This document shows, piece by piece, positions 47,640 through 61,545 of a stretch of DNA of 64,000 nt. Position numbers and translations under genes: made by a program. Positions within the stretch are counted from its first letter, which is position 1, and every line of letters begins with the position of its first letter. Location of the stretch: the NCBI GenBank assembly GCA_034190875.2, contig CM067343.1, positions 14,811,073-14,875,072 of the forward strand, written 5' to 3'. This stretch comes from Urechis unicinctus. Taxonomy: Eukaryota > Annelida > Polychaeta > Xenopneusta > Urechidae. The notes under the pieces were generated by a model. The model was not told where the DNA came from and did no database searches. It worked only from the letters and a program-made list of their open reading frames with translations.

Positions 47640-48680
47640 ATGACTGCATGTTACGACGCACACGTCTCAGCATGCACATTTCCTTCTGAGAAGAACATCA
47701 GTTACATATCGTGATAAGCGTATTCAAAATTCAACATTAAACACTCTGTCTCTATGATATATATCGCAATTAAAATTTTCCTCCATTCTCTCGGAAGAGC
47801 AGTGACATGGCGCCCTGTCTCTCCGTTTTAAATAGCAGGCGATTAGCATCAGGCTCGCAATATTCTGGAGATTCTGAATGTAGTCGTAGTTATCCTAGAA
47901 AACGTAGGGCGGCAATGAAAGAGGCCAACGCTCCATGACAATCGAGCACACTTCCAATTAGTGACATATTTTGAAGAGGGCGTAACGACACGAACAAGCA
48001 AGAGCCATGCGAAGACAAGAGTACGGAGATGATAGAGTGAGTATAAGGCTCTTACAGTTGGCTTTTAATTGAAGCAATTATGTCGAAAGTAAAGCTGGAG
48101 AAGTTATTTATAATATTGGAATATCCACAGCACGTGCTGATAGGATCAAATATAAAAATAGTTCCGGGGGATGAAGCTATTGATCTCCAATCTGCTCCCG
48201 TGTATAACTTCAAAAGCAGGAACCAGTCTTGTGACTTGACGGCCTTGAAATCACACGCGCTCAGCTAGCCCTCTTTAATGTAACATGATTCGTTGTCCAC
48301 AACGACGATGTGGGGTCCTCCGTTTGAGTAGCTCTGGCATATAAGAAAGTTGAGGTAGTTTGATCCCGACAGTAGTTGTACTGATGGTATATATTCGAGA
48401 CAGGAGTAACTAGCAAAATGGGCTATCCCCAATTTTCTATAGCTGCCCGTTTAACAGTTTTACGCCGGTCATAAGGCGAAGTTGATGGATGTTTGTCACA
48501 CAAAAAGTAATGGTTTACAAATAATCAGTCCGACATATGGGTAAACATGGCCACCAACGTAGTGTTTGCTGTTGCTAGAAAGACAGCCACGTATGTCATC
48601 AATTATGTACACTCCCCTTGCCTCATCTTAAGGTGGCCGACCCTTGTGATTCTTTCAATGAATTATCATACTTTGGTCTT
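47640..48680 (+). repeat. Segmental duplication 5, right copy (partner 15480-16640)
   Basis: Includes the intact 62-codon plus-strand frame at 48080-48268 and module S from about 48245. The minus-strand frame that is open at 15486-15794 has stops here. Confidence 0.85.
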
Positions 48681-49135
48681 GGTTTGTTTGCAAGCTGTGG
48701 AAACCCCAAACTTAATTGGTTAACAATCTAGATATGGTGTTTCATACACTGCTAACACCGTGTAGATTAGTTCTTGATTGGTTAGCATGAGTTGAATGAT
48801 CTGCACAAGTAAGCAATGTAAAGACAGGTGGATGTGAAGTTAGTAGGGATAGGAGTCAGGCCGCAAGACATGATGCAAATTCCTCAATGAGATGCAGCTT
48901 TCTACGAACCTCAGCTGTCACAACAGCCGCTGTGTAAATGGTGACCTACAACGACATGAGTTTTAGGCGTGTGATGCGCCCTCGTTATCCATGCTTTGAC
49001 TATGCGTTGATGCTCCAATAAAAGACTTATAGCTAAGCGCACACGACCGGTAGAACCTTTCTTAGCCACAGACATTAAAGGCGAAACTGTTCGAAGCTAA
49101 TGGATTCTTGGGAAAGTGACCTATAATTGCCCCCT
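48681..49135 (+). repeat. Block shared with 2540-3165
   Basis: The first 100 bases resemble the end of module C (TGCAAGCTGTGGAAAC). From about 48780 the match to 2540-3165 starts. Module O follows at about 49136. Confidence 0.65.
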
Positions 49136-49951
49136 TGTGAATAACATTGTCTGCATTTGTATAAGGCATCATTGTTGTATTTCTGACAAGGTGGCATCAC
49201 CATGCAACATTCGGACGACTGATCGATTCCCAGATTTATGGTAGTTTTGTTCGGGGGGGGGGGGGGGGGGGGGGTTAACCTTACCTATGACAGATTATGT
49301 ATTGAGCTCGGTATTATTGTTAGTTTGTCCAACATCGACAGCCAATAATGTTAATGAGTTGCTTTATTGTTATATTAATGTATGCATCTTACTTGTAGTA
49401 AATGAATCTATCTGTAGTGCCGAACCCTTCTTGGGAACCTTAATTGCATATTGGGTAGGTTATGTATCTGCCCACGTCGCCTAACCCTTCTTTTTCACCA
49501 CAACGGATCAAATAAGTGACTCACGGTCTAAGGGGCAAAACAATGACACATGAGCATCCACAAAGACTCCCGCAATGAGCTATGTTAACTATGTTTGACA
49601 AATAATGTGACCAATAATTTTAAATGAGGTAAAAATGTGTTGGCAGTCGACAAAATCGAAAAGTTTTCTAGGGACAGAACAGAACTAATACTGGCAAGAT
49701 AGGCTTAACAAACTGTGACAGCTGATCAAACAGACGTGAAATATGGCAAGACATAACGCGTTACAATGAGAGTCCAAGATGTTACACTGCTGGACAAGAG
49801 CTATATATGACACCCGTTCATACAGCTGTTAGTCAGAGATTCAGATATTCAGAATGGTTTGAATTGTTATTGCGCAGAATGACCTTGATCATATATAGTT
49901 AATATCCTGCAGTCGTGTGAACCGTTCTAAAAATATGCGCACAAAGATTGG
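49136..49951 (+). repeat. Modules O (end), P and R, with a 22-base G run
   Basis: O ends in front of a run of 22 G (49253-49274). P follows with ACCTTACCTATGACAG, GCCAATAATGTTAATGAG and R to about 49800. The last 150 bases before 49952 have no match that I found. Confidence 0.75.
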
Positions 49952-52866
49952 TAAATCTCAAGAAAGAATGCTCAAATAAGAGAATATTGGTTGATTAACC
50001 AAATGCTACATACAAGACAATTGTCTTGATGAACATATGCATTGGCAATAGGTGTATTAAATCGAGAGAGAGTAGAAATAGAAGGGTGTTTAACTGATGC
50101 GATCTAACACCCGACATGTTAAATGATCTTGACCGGCTAACTGATCGACGAAGACCAGTCTGAATTTGTTGATGCCGGGAACCTCAAAATGGGGTGTAAG
50201 TAGTGCTACGTTTTCCGATCATTATACCTCACAATGTATTCCACTACGAACTGGTATGATAATAACGGTTGAATGACGGAATATATCGTGTTTTTCGCAT
50301 TGTTGGAGAATAGCGACTACACAGGTATAAAAGTTCAACTCTCTGCATTCAATACACATGGCTGCAGCGAGGCACCTGTCCCTAATGATGGTCATTTCCA
50401 ATAATTGTTCTTGTATAGTGGTCAGTATAACTAGAAATAAACAGGGGTAGGCATGGCAATCTGACAAGACAAACGAGGCGAAAGCAAATTACGCTACGAC
50501 CCAATGGGTGAGTTTCATAAGCTTATAGGATATATCATGGTGGTATAAGCTGTGAGAGACGCGAGGAGGATGAAGAACATACGTGGATACGGGACCTATT
50601 CACTGTAGTCATAGAGCAAGGCAAGTGATATCGTCCACTCTCATTAATTAACGATGAGTTACCTCAAGCTAATACATCAAGGATTAAGAGGACATGAACA
50701 TGTCAAAGGGAGAAGAATTGGGTCGGGACTAGGAAGATCACTTTACCAGTCTGGCCATTTATGGTCAGGCGGCTTGGTTGTGCTTTGTGGTGTTATTTGT
50801 GGCTCGACGTGTTTCATTCTACGGGCATGGGGATATGACAGTGGAAATGCTTTGACACGTTGTTAACGCTGAACAAACGTCTGAGGCATATTGAACGACC
50901 AATAAGGTGACCACTGATTGTAACAGGCTCTTGATGATGAATACACAATCGACCGAGGAGGATGGTTCAAATGAATATGTGACTGCGATCTGTAAGTCTT
51001 ATTGGAAAACGAATGGAATATGTCCGTGAAATGACACGAAGAAATATTGTCCACAGTGAAACATTTCATGTTAAGCGATATGTTGAAGCCCTGTCCGTAA
51101 AGTGTCATGGCAGAAAGATGTAATATGGTGTGGCCTTAGCCCTGTCCTTGATGCATAATGGTGAAGCCATGACTAGTATGTATTGTTGAATGTCACAACA
51201 ATTGCTGCCAGAAAAGTGCGAACAAACGCCAAGTCCTGTCCAATCATCGATATCCTATGTAACAGGGCACCAACCACCATCAATATTTTCCGTGCCATTA
51301 CCTGTTGGATGCACATAAAACTCAGAGGCAGAGAGATCGTGTGAAAGCGTCCTGGCCCATCAGTAAGGGCATTGATGTATGCATTGTTGTTAAAAATTTT
51401 GTTCAATCACATATTTATTGCGTGCTAATCAGTAGAATCATCAGCCAGCGTTGTTGCGTGCTGGTAATCACAAGAAATGTTCACTTCGGTCCACGCGCTC
51501 CCACTTCAGCCAGACAATTAATTGTTGACATACCGTTATATTATTAAATATTTCAGCTGCCAATAGTTCAATCAATTGAGTGACATGTTTCAACGTTTGA
51601 CGAATATACATAAGCTCAACAACAGGCACATATATTGATTTAATTGCATGCCAACATATGGAAAACAACCTATTGTGATAGTCACGATCTCCCGCATATT
51701 CGTCACTCCGATATTAATTATAATATAACATTACGAAAGCATAACAGGTCAATCTCGTTGCACCAGCCCTCATTATCACACCGTTCTCTCGTTACTACAT
51801 CCCAAACAACGCCGCAATAGACATCTCACTACAGCAATAACATTCGATACATCTTACACAATAGTATACAGCGTGATGCCCAGTTTTACTGCATAGTCAA
51901 CATTATCGTAAGTGGCCCGCTAAACAGTGGTTTGCAGCAACCATGTTGCAACTAAGTAGATAAAAATATGATATACAAAGAGTTAAATAACTGGGTTTGC
52001 ACTCCTTATGATCGCCGAAACATACATTATTGTTCCTTTGCGATTAACAACTATACCACTACCAACTCTCAGAGCGAATAAATGTTCATAACAAGAAGAC
52101 ACAGAATACTTAAACATCAATGCAATCCACCAGCCTCCGAGCGACACGGCGTGTTACATATTGCAAGGTAACTTTGCCAACCATTCCATTAAGGTAACAA
52201 AAATCAGTTTCTTACATGATACACACAACTGAGGGGCCAAAATTAAATGAAAAGGTAGGCAATAAATACGTTAATGTGCTCTTAGAAGTCGATACAAAGC
52301 CTCACAATGGGATTGGCTATATAAAATCCTCGTTGATGGAAATTTAGATAAATTTCATCAATAAATCTCTAGTAAGCTATGTCGGAGATTACACATGAGT
52401 GATATTTCTTGTCAGTTGATAGAATGCAAACTGCTTCCACGTGATGATTGAGGACGACGTTGAAGTGGCCAATTCGCGTTCTTGTGACCTGATAACTATC
52501 AAGGCTGCCGTAGCTGAATAAATCATCTCATAAAAATATTGGACCGTAGACTAGTGTAAATGCCTGCAGGTTGGTCCCGCAAGCAGAGCGATTGTGTCTC
52601 AGTTGGGTAACAACGGTGTCTAAATCAAGCAAAGACACGCAGCCACGGAAAACACAACGGCAGAAATGTAATGCCTCGTCAGTAGAAATACACTCGACAA
52701 GAAAGTAATGCATTGGTCACAGCACACTGTGAAAGGTGTCATGCAATTCACTTGTAACGAACAATTGATGGAGCTTACTCTACGGTGTAATGTTGTGTGG
52801 CTGGGTGGGTGAAAAACTTTTGTCGGCTTCATCGAAGGCTGTTCGCCATGAATACTCACCTGTATA
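49952..52866 (+). repeat. Segmental duplication 1, right copy (partner 3826-6258)
   Basis: It keeps the roughly 430-base piece lost from the left copy, plus insertions of about 60 bases near 51545-51640 and 52385-52430. Frames 50222-50467 (-), 50863-51108 (-) and 51305-51547 (+) parallel those of the left copy; all are unrecognised. Confidence 0.85.
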
Positions 52867-53035
52867 TGTGCACTATTTTCCGACCCACGTGTTGCACGAG
52901 CACATTCCTTTTTCTTCAGTTTTTGTCATATGAGCGTGCCTCTTGTACAATGCGATTGTCGACAAAGGTTGTAACAGCTGCCTTATTGGGAAGTTTTGAG
53001 GTGCACAAGCATTTAAGTACCTTTAGAGTAAGATG
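52867..53035 (+). repeat. Module E, copy 4
   Basis: TTTTCCGACCCACG, TTCTTCAGTTTTTGTCATATG and CTGCCTTATTGGGAAGTTTT match 760-900, 18906-18990 and 20395-20510. It is followed by the receptor N-terminal fragment; the receptor body (helices 2-7) is deleted between them. Confidence 0.75.
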
Positions 53036-53215
53036 ACTCAAAGGAACCCAAAAACCAAAAAATTGGGTACGATATATCTGTTGATGCTATGGACAGCAAG
53101 GGTAGTCCTACGTTATGTAATGAGCATAATTTGTTAGAGCTTGTCAGGAGGAACCGTTCGCGTCCGCCATTGTGTTTCGGTGAATGGTTCCACAAAACTC
53201 AGAGGAAATGACTAG
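53036..53215 (-). pseudogene. GPCR N-terminal ectodomain fragment, copy 4
   Basis: The minus strand reads ADANGSS-stop-QALTNYAHYIT-stop-DYP in the ectodomain frame, then RYIVPNFLVFGF for the start of helix 1. One sequon (NGS) remains. Frame 53013-53195 is another register of the same DNA. Confidence 0.55.
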
Positions 53216-54240
53216 ACTGAAAACCATTCATTGCAAGTCCCGGCGCGTTGTACTCCTCTTACTTAATCGAGGTCCGATTCCGCTACGAAGAGATATCAAA
53301 CATAAGCAAGGACAAAATATATGTTGCACGCCTGTCGCACTTGACGCACTGAATATGGCAACGCAACATGGATACAGATGGTTGCAGAAGCCTGCTATTG
53401 GTCTTAATGAGGGCAAAAGGTCGTGTCTGTTCGACCAAGTGTGAGGAGCGCAACGTAAATAACAGTATTCCAGTCAAAACCAAGCCATGCGACAGGATAT
53501 TTCCTCCAAACATCTCTGCTTGACTAGCAGACGTGTTACAGTAGGTCCCGAGCTATGTAAAAATGCAGAGCTGATTGGATATCAGTATCGGGACCCAGTT
53601 GCCCTTGGCAGCAATATAGTCGAACTCGAGATGAACGTTCAGGTAGTATCTCATTACGCTCTTGTTCCATCATGCGATCCGTCCAGGCCCAAATCTTGAG
53701 ATAAATAGAACAGTGTCAATCTCTACATCAGTTAGGTTCATGCTTGCATATTAAAACATCTTTAAAAATATATTTTTAAGGACACCTGTTGCCAGTGCTC
53801 ACTCATGGGAATAACCACGGGAAATAATGCTAAAACATGCGTCTGTATGATAACAACATGACTTTCTGTTGTGCTCAAGCTCCCTGTGGCGGTCGTGATG
53901 AACACCGCGCTGTCCAGATTGATGGTTCTGATGGATAGATAACTCTCGAAATGTTAGCTTAAATACTGTGTTCATTCAGGTATTGAAATATCTTTACATT
54001 AAAATGTCGTTAACATTTACATGACACTGGAGCCTTAATAATATACAGCATCTAGATGATCAAAAATACTACTCTTAGTTAAATATAAATCCATTAACTA
54101 TATAGACGGTGCCCCGAGTCAATATTGCATAGCGAATCAGGCGGGACAGTTACGCGTTAACAGAGGCTGATATATGTATATGACCCTCTATGTAAGAATG
54201 ATCAACAATTAGACCAATCATGGGAGAACAACGGCAATGA
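53216..54240 (+). repeat. Modules T, K, L, M and N, copy
   Basis: The order is as expected. K contains the frame 53487-53699 (+) with GSNIVELEMNVQ and, in another register, LEINRTVSISTS. N is shortened and ends near 54240, where the block shared with 1440-2000 begins. Confidence 0.75.
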
Positions 54241-55504
54241 CAAATGGATTAAACTAGGCAAGGCGCTCGTACCGGGTTTTTTTGATGATCATCTTCAGCT
54301 TGGATATGAGAGATAGTTAGTAGGATTAAAAGTGCTAGATTAAAGGTGCTTGATTTTGTGAGATCAATGCGAATCGCCCAACATCTAAAGATAAAATAAT
54401 TACGTTCAGTGATTCCAATTGCAATTGGACTCATTATTCAATGTTTTGAAGACTATGTTATGATTATCGCTTCTTGGAAAACGAGAATTAGTCCTTACAC
54501 TGTCAGAATCGATAGCGCTGTTTTCGGACATATATGGTTCGAATCTGTGCAACAGAATACCAACTGCATTATTTGGATTGGAAGGCTCAAGCGTTTGAGA
54601 CCACTCAAAACTCCATTGCGAATCGTCCAACTGAAATACATCGCTCTTCGGGACTTTAACATTCGCGGACCTGTCAGTGACGAGGTAATCGAGTGACGTC
54701 ACGAGATGCTGGGCCGGAAATTTTGAAAATGGCGAAGGGTGCTGAAAAATCGACTTTATATTTCAAATTACGATATGTTCGGGTGACTTGTTCAGAAATT
54801 GAACCATAAAAAATGAGCAAATGCAGCTTATTCTTTCATTCGGCTTCATAAAAATAATTATACAGGTGCAATGAAGGCAGTGGAGGATGAGAGAGCGGGA
54901 ACTAGGCGAACCATATGGGCGTATGCGCGCACACGGTCGAGGATGTGAGGAATATAAGCCATGATATTTGGGAGAGATGAGTCACGAGCTTCAACAGCCT
55001 TTGTATGATGTAAGTGATGTGAGTCTTGTTAACCGCGTCTAGCAATAGCCTTATATCGAACTGTGATAGACAGATAAAAGGGAGAGCTATATGTGTACGA
55101 AGCACGCTAATACCATGAAGATAGTGCTTGCTTGATAAGTATGGGTTGAGTAATCTGAACAAGTAAGCAATGTAACGACATATGGTTGTAGAGGTAGTCG
55201 GAATAGGGGTCAGGGCAACGTCGCGGTCGAGCTGAGCTAAACCATTGGGGATGCTAAGAAAGGAAGCACAGATAAAGAGGGTGAATAACTGGTTAAATGT
55301 GATCGAATTATACCCCTAAACATTACATCTGTAACTTCATACTCTTGTGTGTTGATGGAAGTTGATAGCCTGTAACGGGTCTCGGAATGAGAATGGCACC
55401 CTAGTTGCTGAAAGAGCGGTGACAGGTGTGGCATAAGTAGGCGTCGCGGTAGGTTTGGCGATCAAATAAGGTGCCCTGTTGTCATGAGGTAAACCAGATT
55501 ATGA
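54241..55504. repeat. Block shared with 1440-2835
   Basis: 54360-54800 matches 1440-2000, 54885-55215 matches 2090-2640 and 55210-55365 matches 2680-2835, all in the same order. Frames at 54409-54696 (+), 54406-54702 (-) and 54902-55162 (-) are unrecognised. The last 130 bases have no partner. Confidence 0.75.
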
Positions 55505-57370
55505 AACGCTGGATAGATGGGGTGAGATGACCCAGCTTGGTGCGCCGGCAAAGTTGATTAAAGCTCTCTCTCCATTTCGGCAACCCTTTAACCCTTTAGG
55601 ACAAAAAATAATTCCAGTCTATACTCCTGGCGTCTCAGCTCCTCTTTTTCGCCCTGCAGCGGTAGCTCACTTGATATTGTCTTGGATGAGCGTAGAAGCC
55701 ACGAATCTCAAAGAAATCGTTGTAAATGCACCTATGCTGCTGGCATCAAACGTCATGATAGAATTGACTTCGGCTGAAGTCAAAGTTGAGCTCGTAACGG
55801 ACGCCATAGTGCTTTAAGAGCTCCATGGTTTAGGGTGACCCTTCGGCGGTGACAAAAAAGTGCTGCAAATCTATGATACCAATAATATAGCAAATAGTCG
55901 AAGAAGGGACAGCAGATTGATACAAGTCCAGACACAGCAAAGAGTAACCGAAAGAGGCAGCGCACGGGGATAAACGACTATAGTAAACACCGCTAGGGGT
56001 GAGATGAAGCAGGACAAGGGATCGCAAGGTAGCCGAACAGGGAGAACGCCAGATGGCGAGGCACATGAGAGAGGAGGAGGCTAATTACTTGCTATTAAAA
56101 ACTCAATAGCGTTATAATGAAGTCAAAAGGAGAGCGTACACATATACAGATTTTAGCGATGCGATACACTCTTGAACATCAGAGTATCCAATCAGAGCGT
56201 TATTATGTCACTGTATATTACAGATGATGCAGCGCCGTATGCATTAGCTCTGTTAGGAGAAGCTCAAATTGACTTAACAGCTAGTCAGGCTGGATAGATT
56301 GCTACGTTTACACAGGAACATGTCACCAAGTGATATCATTGTCTTCATTTGTATTATGCATCGCTATTGTATTTTTAAACTGTTCGGTTCTTTGTCGTTA
56401 TTCCCACGTTCAATTCCTAAGTGAGTTGAATAGCAATTATAACTCACCGTACCTATAACAACATATATATTGAACTAGACATAGATGTGAGTTTGCCGAA
56501 TATCGACAGCCAAAAGGTAAAATATGTGTGTTATTGCTGTTATATTAATTTATGCATCGTACATGGAGTAGATGCAATCATCCGTGGCGCGCCGAACCCT
56601 CGATGGATACCATGATCGCATTGTGGATATGTTCTGTGTCTGCCTACAAGGCTACCCCTGCTATTTTCTCAATAACGGATCAATGCAAATGACCCACTTC
56701 CAAAACGGCAACACAATGACACACGTAAAGCTTGACAAAGGCTCCCTCAACCATCTTTCATGGACTAATTAATGACGACCCTAATTTCTTCTAGGACTAA
56801 GCTATGTTTGGAAAATTACGTGACAAAATAACAATTGAGCGTCCACACATTCCATTCAGACGCGTGATAACAATTAACAACTTTTGCATTTCAATGAAAA
56901 GCTGCTGCTGCAGCAACTGCTGCAGCTAATTTTTCTGCTGCAAAGAAGGGTTTTGCTAGATTCGGTAACATGAAATATATAGCACTTCTTCATACAGGTA
57001 CTATTCCGAGGTTTATTTGCGTATTGCTTACTATGTGTACAACAAAAGACAGCAAAACATAGAAAGTATGCACGTTAAGGCCAGAGACAAGACACTCGCT
57101 AAGCTAGTCCTATGTAACGTAACATGATCCATTGTCCTTGTGACCAATGAGCGGTCCCTTGTTCGAGTAGCTTTGTCACATTAGTAAGCTGGCGTTGATT
57201 AATTACCGCCAACGGTTATTATTCGAAACAGGAATGTCTATGGAAATTGGCTATCCCCAATCTACTACAGCGGCCTTTTATACCGTTTTATATCGGCCAT
57301 AAGGTGCAGCTGGTGACTGGATGTTTATTATGCGAACAATAATTGTTTGCAAAATATTTATTTTAGCCCA
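55505..57370 (+). repeat. Segmental duplication 2, right copy (partner 7510-9340)
   Basis: The frame 55527-55817 (+), 96 codons, is open here but not in the partner, where the minus strand is open; this argues against either being a gene. P contains the frame 56572-56772 (+). In R a CTG/CAG-rich insertion at about 56899-56945 enlarges the shorter CTG run of the partner. Confidence 0.8.
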
Positions 57371-57664
57371 GCATTTTATTTGCTAACAGCTGATATTTTT
57401 ACATATTAACCGCACAGTAATAAAAGAGAACAGGTTTAAGAAACACAGACCTTAGGAGCAATTTCAGAGGGTCAAGCACTAAGTGGTATCAACATGTCAT
57501 CCCATGAATGCCTTATTATGCGTTTAGGAAAGCGATGCTGTAAATTGTATAACTGATATATTGTTTCGTAACGAAGATCCTTGTTTGGGCGTTACGATGG
57601 ATGCAGCCAAAAAGCCCAACAAACCAAACAGATATGTTGCATTTTGCATTATCTTACCTTAACG
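57371..57664 (+). repeat. Modules C (end) and W, copy
   Basis: GCTAACAGCTGATATTTTTAC, GAACAGGTTTAAGAAA and GGTATCAACATGTCATCC match 37095-37230. A frame at 57601-57792 (+) contains the W peptide LSVEDYLLDMKAKL. Confidence 0.7.
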
Positions 57665-58745
57665 TAATAAACCATCACTGTACCAACATTGTCAATGTGC
57701 GAAGGAAAATTCTCAGCGTGGAGGACTATTTGCTTGATATGAAAGCAAAGCTGCGGTCGACATATTCATCAACAGTATGCGTAGCTTATTAGATAAACTA
57801 TTACACAAATCTTGCTGTGCTGTGATTAAAATTACCTCCGACAATGACGGCGACAGTTCTTAGGCGTTTTCCTGATGGCGTACACAAACCACGAAAACGT
57901 ATCATTAACCCCCAATATCAACTGACCATTCCCACTGCAGCCGCATACGTAATTCACAGTAGCAGCTTTGGCAGTATTGATATTATCATCAGTACATGAA
58001 TCAGCTGTATCTAGAAATCGGCTTTGCTTCTGATGTTATTTGCCGAGGGCAGTTGCAGCACTCATTCAAGATCCTCGAGGTATGTTACAAGAATGCATAG
58101 TCAAGACACATTATCCATTACAATGTTTTATCATGTTCGTCGTTTGCATTCTTCGTGGCTTTCGCATTTAATAGACACGGACTCGGTCTCACATAAATAT
58201 TTTATTATTCGACCAGGCGGCGATAGGGAGAAGGCAATCGTTAAAAGTAAAGATAACATGTAACTTTATACTTCAGATTAATATATTAAGGCATTGAACT
58301 GATATGCCAACACAACGGACCAATAATATAAACACTCCCGGAGGGCACAATATGTCACATGACAAACACCGCCCTATTGGCAGCTGCGCATTCGCAATAA
58401 TAATTACGTGCAATTCTCAGTATTAAGCGGTTGTTTAACATATCTCACATTTCAAATATATCAATGATGTCGTTTGCTATGAGCACAAAGGTGGGCGCAT
58501 TGTATTGAACGGACGACAGCATGGCACGTGCGACATGATTATTGGGCCAATAGTTCCATGGGGCATGACTATTGCCAGGTAATCGATCTGATAGTTCCAT
58601 TTTCCGATCCACGTCTGTTTTCATTTTGACGACACTATCCACCAAAGATTCGAACAAGCCATTGCCTCATCGTCAAAACACATTAACCACGATATCATTT
58701 ACTCCTTAGATTCGTCACACAGATGTCATTTTATGTATAACATAA
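57665..58745 (+). repeat. Segmental duplication 4, right copy (partner 12780-13800)
   Basis: Modules W (end) and Z. A small scrap of A (CATAACAAAGGTATATCTGTTGG) is still recognisable at 58740-58770 before the jump to the receptor fragment, which dates the deletion of A-E as later than the Z-A junction. Confidence 0.85.
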
Positions 58746-58990
58746 CAAAGGTATATCTGTTGGACAAGCCCACATTTCTTAGATGATAAAAAAACGCTAA
58801 CGATGGGTACGATATATCTGTCGATGATATGGGCGGCAGGGTGCGCTGTCAGGAAGAGTTCGTTATGATAAGGGTAGTCCCATGTCGAGCTATAATTAGG
58901 GTTTGTAAATGTTGGCCAGGAGGTACCGTTACAAGTCCACGATTGTGCTTATGCCTACGGTTCCACCAAACTCACAGCAATGCCCAGACT
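58746..58990 (-). pseudogene. GPCR N-terminal ectodomain fragment, copy 5
   Basis: The minus strand reads CNGTSWPTFTNPNYSSTWDY, then, with a frame change, HIIDRYIVPIV. Two sequons (NGT, NYS) are kept. The body is missing, as at 38205-38430. Confidence 0.6.
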
Positions 58991-60310
58991 GAAGGTTCTT
59001 TGTTGCAAGTCTCGGCGTATTGTCACCCTGTTAGTACAAGCCACAATCGATGTCAGTTTCTACAACACAAATAATGAATCGAACATAACCAGAGAGGTGG
59101 CTTAAATTATTGGCATATAGCAACGCAACATGGACACAGCTTGAAGCAAAAACTTGTAATTAGTCTAAACGTGGACAACAGGTCGTATTGTGGGATCTAC
59201 AAAACAGTATTGTGGCCCGTATTGTGGTAATAAAGTGCTATGATATTGTGTCAAATACTGACGGACATCTTGAGATCAAAAGAACAGTGCCACTTATTAC
59301 AGATGTTCCTTATCTACACATTGTAGAAAGTATACCTTCTGTATAAGGAGGTGATTGCTGCTAGTGCTCTCTCACTAAGCTAAGTCGAACAAGGACTGTT
59401 AATAATGCTAAAATATGTGACTTTATGATATAAAAGCGTCTGATTTACTGTTGTGGTCAAGCTTCCTTGGGCAATCGGGGTGAGCACCTGTTCCGCACTA
59501 TGCAGAATAATGGCTCTAGTTGGTGAACAGATGGTACGCTTTGTGTTAGCATAACTACGTTAATTCAGGTATCGATTCATCAATGCATTATAATGGTTAA
59601 CATTTAGATAACAGATAAGTCGCTGTGTTATGCAGCGCAACGGTGGTATCAAAAAATCATACATATAAATATAAATGTAGCTTCTATTAGACGGATCCTT
59701 AATTGTGATCGTTAGCCAATACTGTACAATGTCAGGTGTGACAGCAACGCATTTACCAAGGCCATGTTAAGACTGCCCTGTGTATTAGACATTGCAAGAA
59801 GTAATTATCAACAATAAAACCAACTATGGGTGACACATTCCTGTAAATAATAGAGTGATACGAAACTATAGAGCTAGATAGCGCCTCGTGGTTACAATCT
59901 CATGAAGACACATAACCACGGATATACAATAAACGAAAACCGCGAGTCTCATTTCATAACGAGCCGTGCGGAGTATGAACCAAGTCCCAAATTCAGAGTA
60001 CGCTGCACCGTCGCAAGTAGGAATTTTACGTCTGCTCTACTAACATGAAATGAACTAAAAGGGGCTCATATATTTAAATTGTTGGGGGGGGGGGGGAAGA
60101 GGGTCAAGCTGCTAGGTTCTTTGTCGTAAATCAATTGTTTATTCATGAACGAATAAAATAACGATTATAACTCACCGTACATATGACAGCATATATATTG
60201 AGCTTGGACTCATTGTCAGTTTTCCGATCATCGACGATCAATAAAGTTAGTGAGGTGATTAATTGTTGTCATGTAAATTAATGCATCATACCTGAAGTAG
60301 ATTCATCCAT
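58991..60310 (+). repeat. Modules T, K, L, M, N, X and P, with a 13-base G run
   Basis: The order is the same as in other copies. X is joined to P across the G run at 60084-60096, skipping O. Frame 58829-59074 (+) crosses from the receptor fragment into T on the opposite strand and is not a gene. Confidence 0.75.
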
Positions 60311-60840
60311 TCGCGGCGCGTCGATCACTCGATGGGGACCCAGCTTGCATTGTGAATAAGTTATATGTGTGTCTACGAGACTTCCCCCACCTATTTTCTG
60401 CATAACAGATCAATACAATTGACTCACAGTCCAAGCAACAACGCAATGACGCAGGTACGGCGTCTACAAAGGCACCCTTGATGATCACCCCAACGATCGA
60501 ACATTTCTGTTCAATCAGGATGATACTGTAAATAATTAGCCAAATAGTTCATACTAGCGAATATTCTCTTTGTAGCATGCTGGATGACAGTCGACTGAAA
60601 GAAAAGTGGCTATTGCAAAGGCACCTTCGCTTGGTGTATTAAGTCTATGAACTCGGGACTGAGTAAAAATAGAAGTGTGTGAAATTGACTCAAGTGAACG
60701 ATCTAACACTCGAGAAAGAAGCTGATCTAGATTTGGCTAACTGGTCGACATCGGCTAGTCTTGATAAGTTGATGCTTGGAATATTGACTCTGGGATGATA
60801 AGCAGCACAAAGGTTTCCCGTCATTAGATTGTAAATCTAA
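60311..60840 (+). repeat. Relative of the front of the 1.587-kb tandem unit
   Basis: The sequence from GGCGCGTCGATCACTCGATGG to CCCGTCATTAGATTGTAAATC follows 39233-39765 with moderate divergence. It is a single-copy relative outside the array and shows what the locus looked like before tandem growth. Confidence 0.8.
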
Positions 60841-61545
60841 CTGTTTCACACATAGGTAACGAGTACAAAGGTGTAACAACATAGGTGGAGTGACACCACC
60901 ACTGGCCGCGCTCCAAAAATGCATCCCAAAATGAAATATGCATACCATCCCGTACTCAATATATGAGGCTGCAGCGAGGCACCTATTGACAATACCGTTA
61001 ATTGCCAATAATTGTTCTCGCTTTGTGGTCAGTATAGATAGCAACGATGAGCGGGGCTGCATGGTATTATTCATCGGCCAGCTGGCAAAACAAACGTTAT
61101 CAGAGACCGGCAAGTGATGATTCTTGTATTGACACCGACCTTACTTAGCTTGACAAAGAGAGAAAGCTATTTGTGAAACTACCGAATGGATAAGATTAAT
61201 TAGCATATGCGATATATCAAGGTGATTTCAGCTGTGTAACGGTACAAGGCAGCTAACAGCAGCCTATCTCATCAATTGACATGTTTTGTAGGAATATACC
61301 TTGCTGCCTCTAACTAACACAAAAAGGATGAACAGAACATAAGTATGTCATTGCGAGGCGAAGTGGGGCAGGGATAGGCGGGCAATATGATCAGTCTAGA
61401 AATTCAGTTGCCACCTCAAATTACAAATAACAACCGCTTATAATGACAGTCGGCTTGGGTGTTATATACTGCTCATCGTTTGTATTTAGTTTGTATAAGT
61501 GGCATTCGCGTTTCATAAGTTCAGGTTTGATCTCGCATAATTATT
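60841..61545. repeat. Block related to 26870-27400 and 50395-50830
   Basis: Holds the minus-strand frame 60727-61113 (128 codons) with RCLAAASYIEY. The remainder matches the other copies through CATATGCGATATATCAAGG and ATAATGACAGTCGGCTTGGG. No gene is recognised. Confidence 0.65.
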
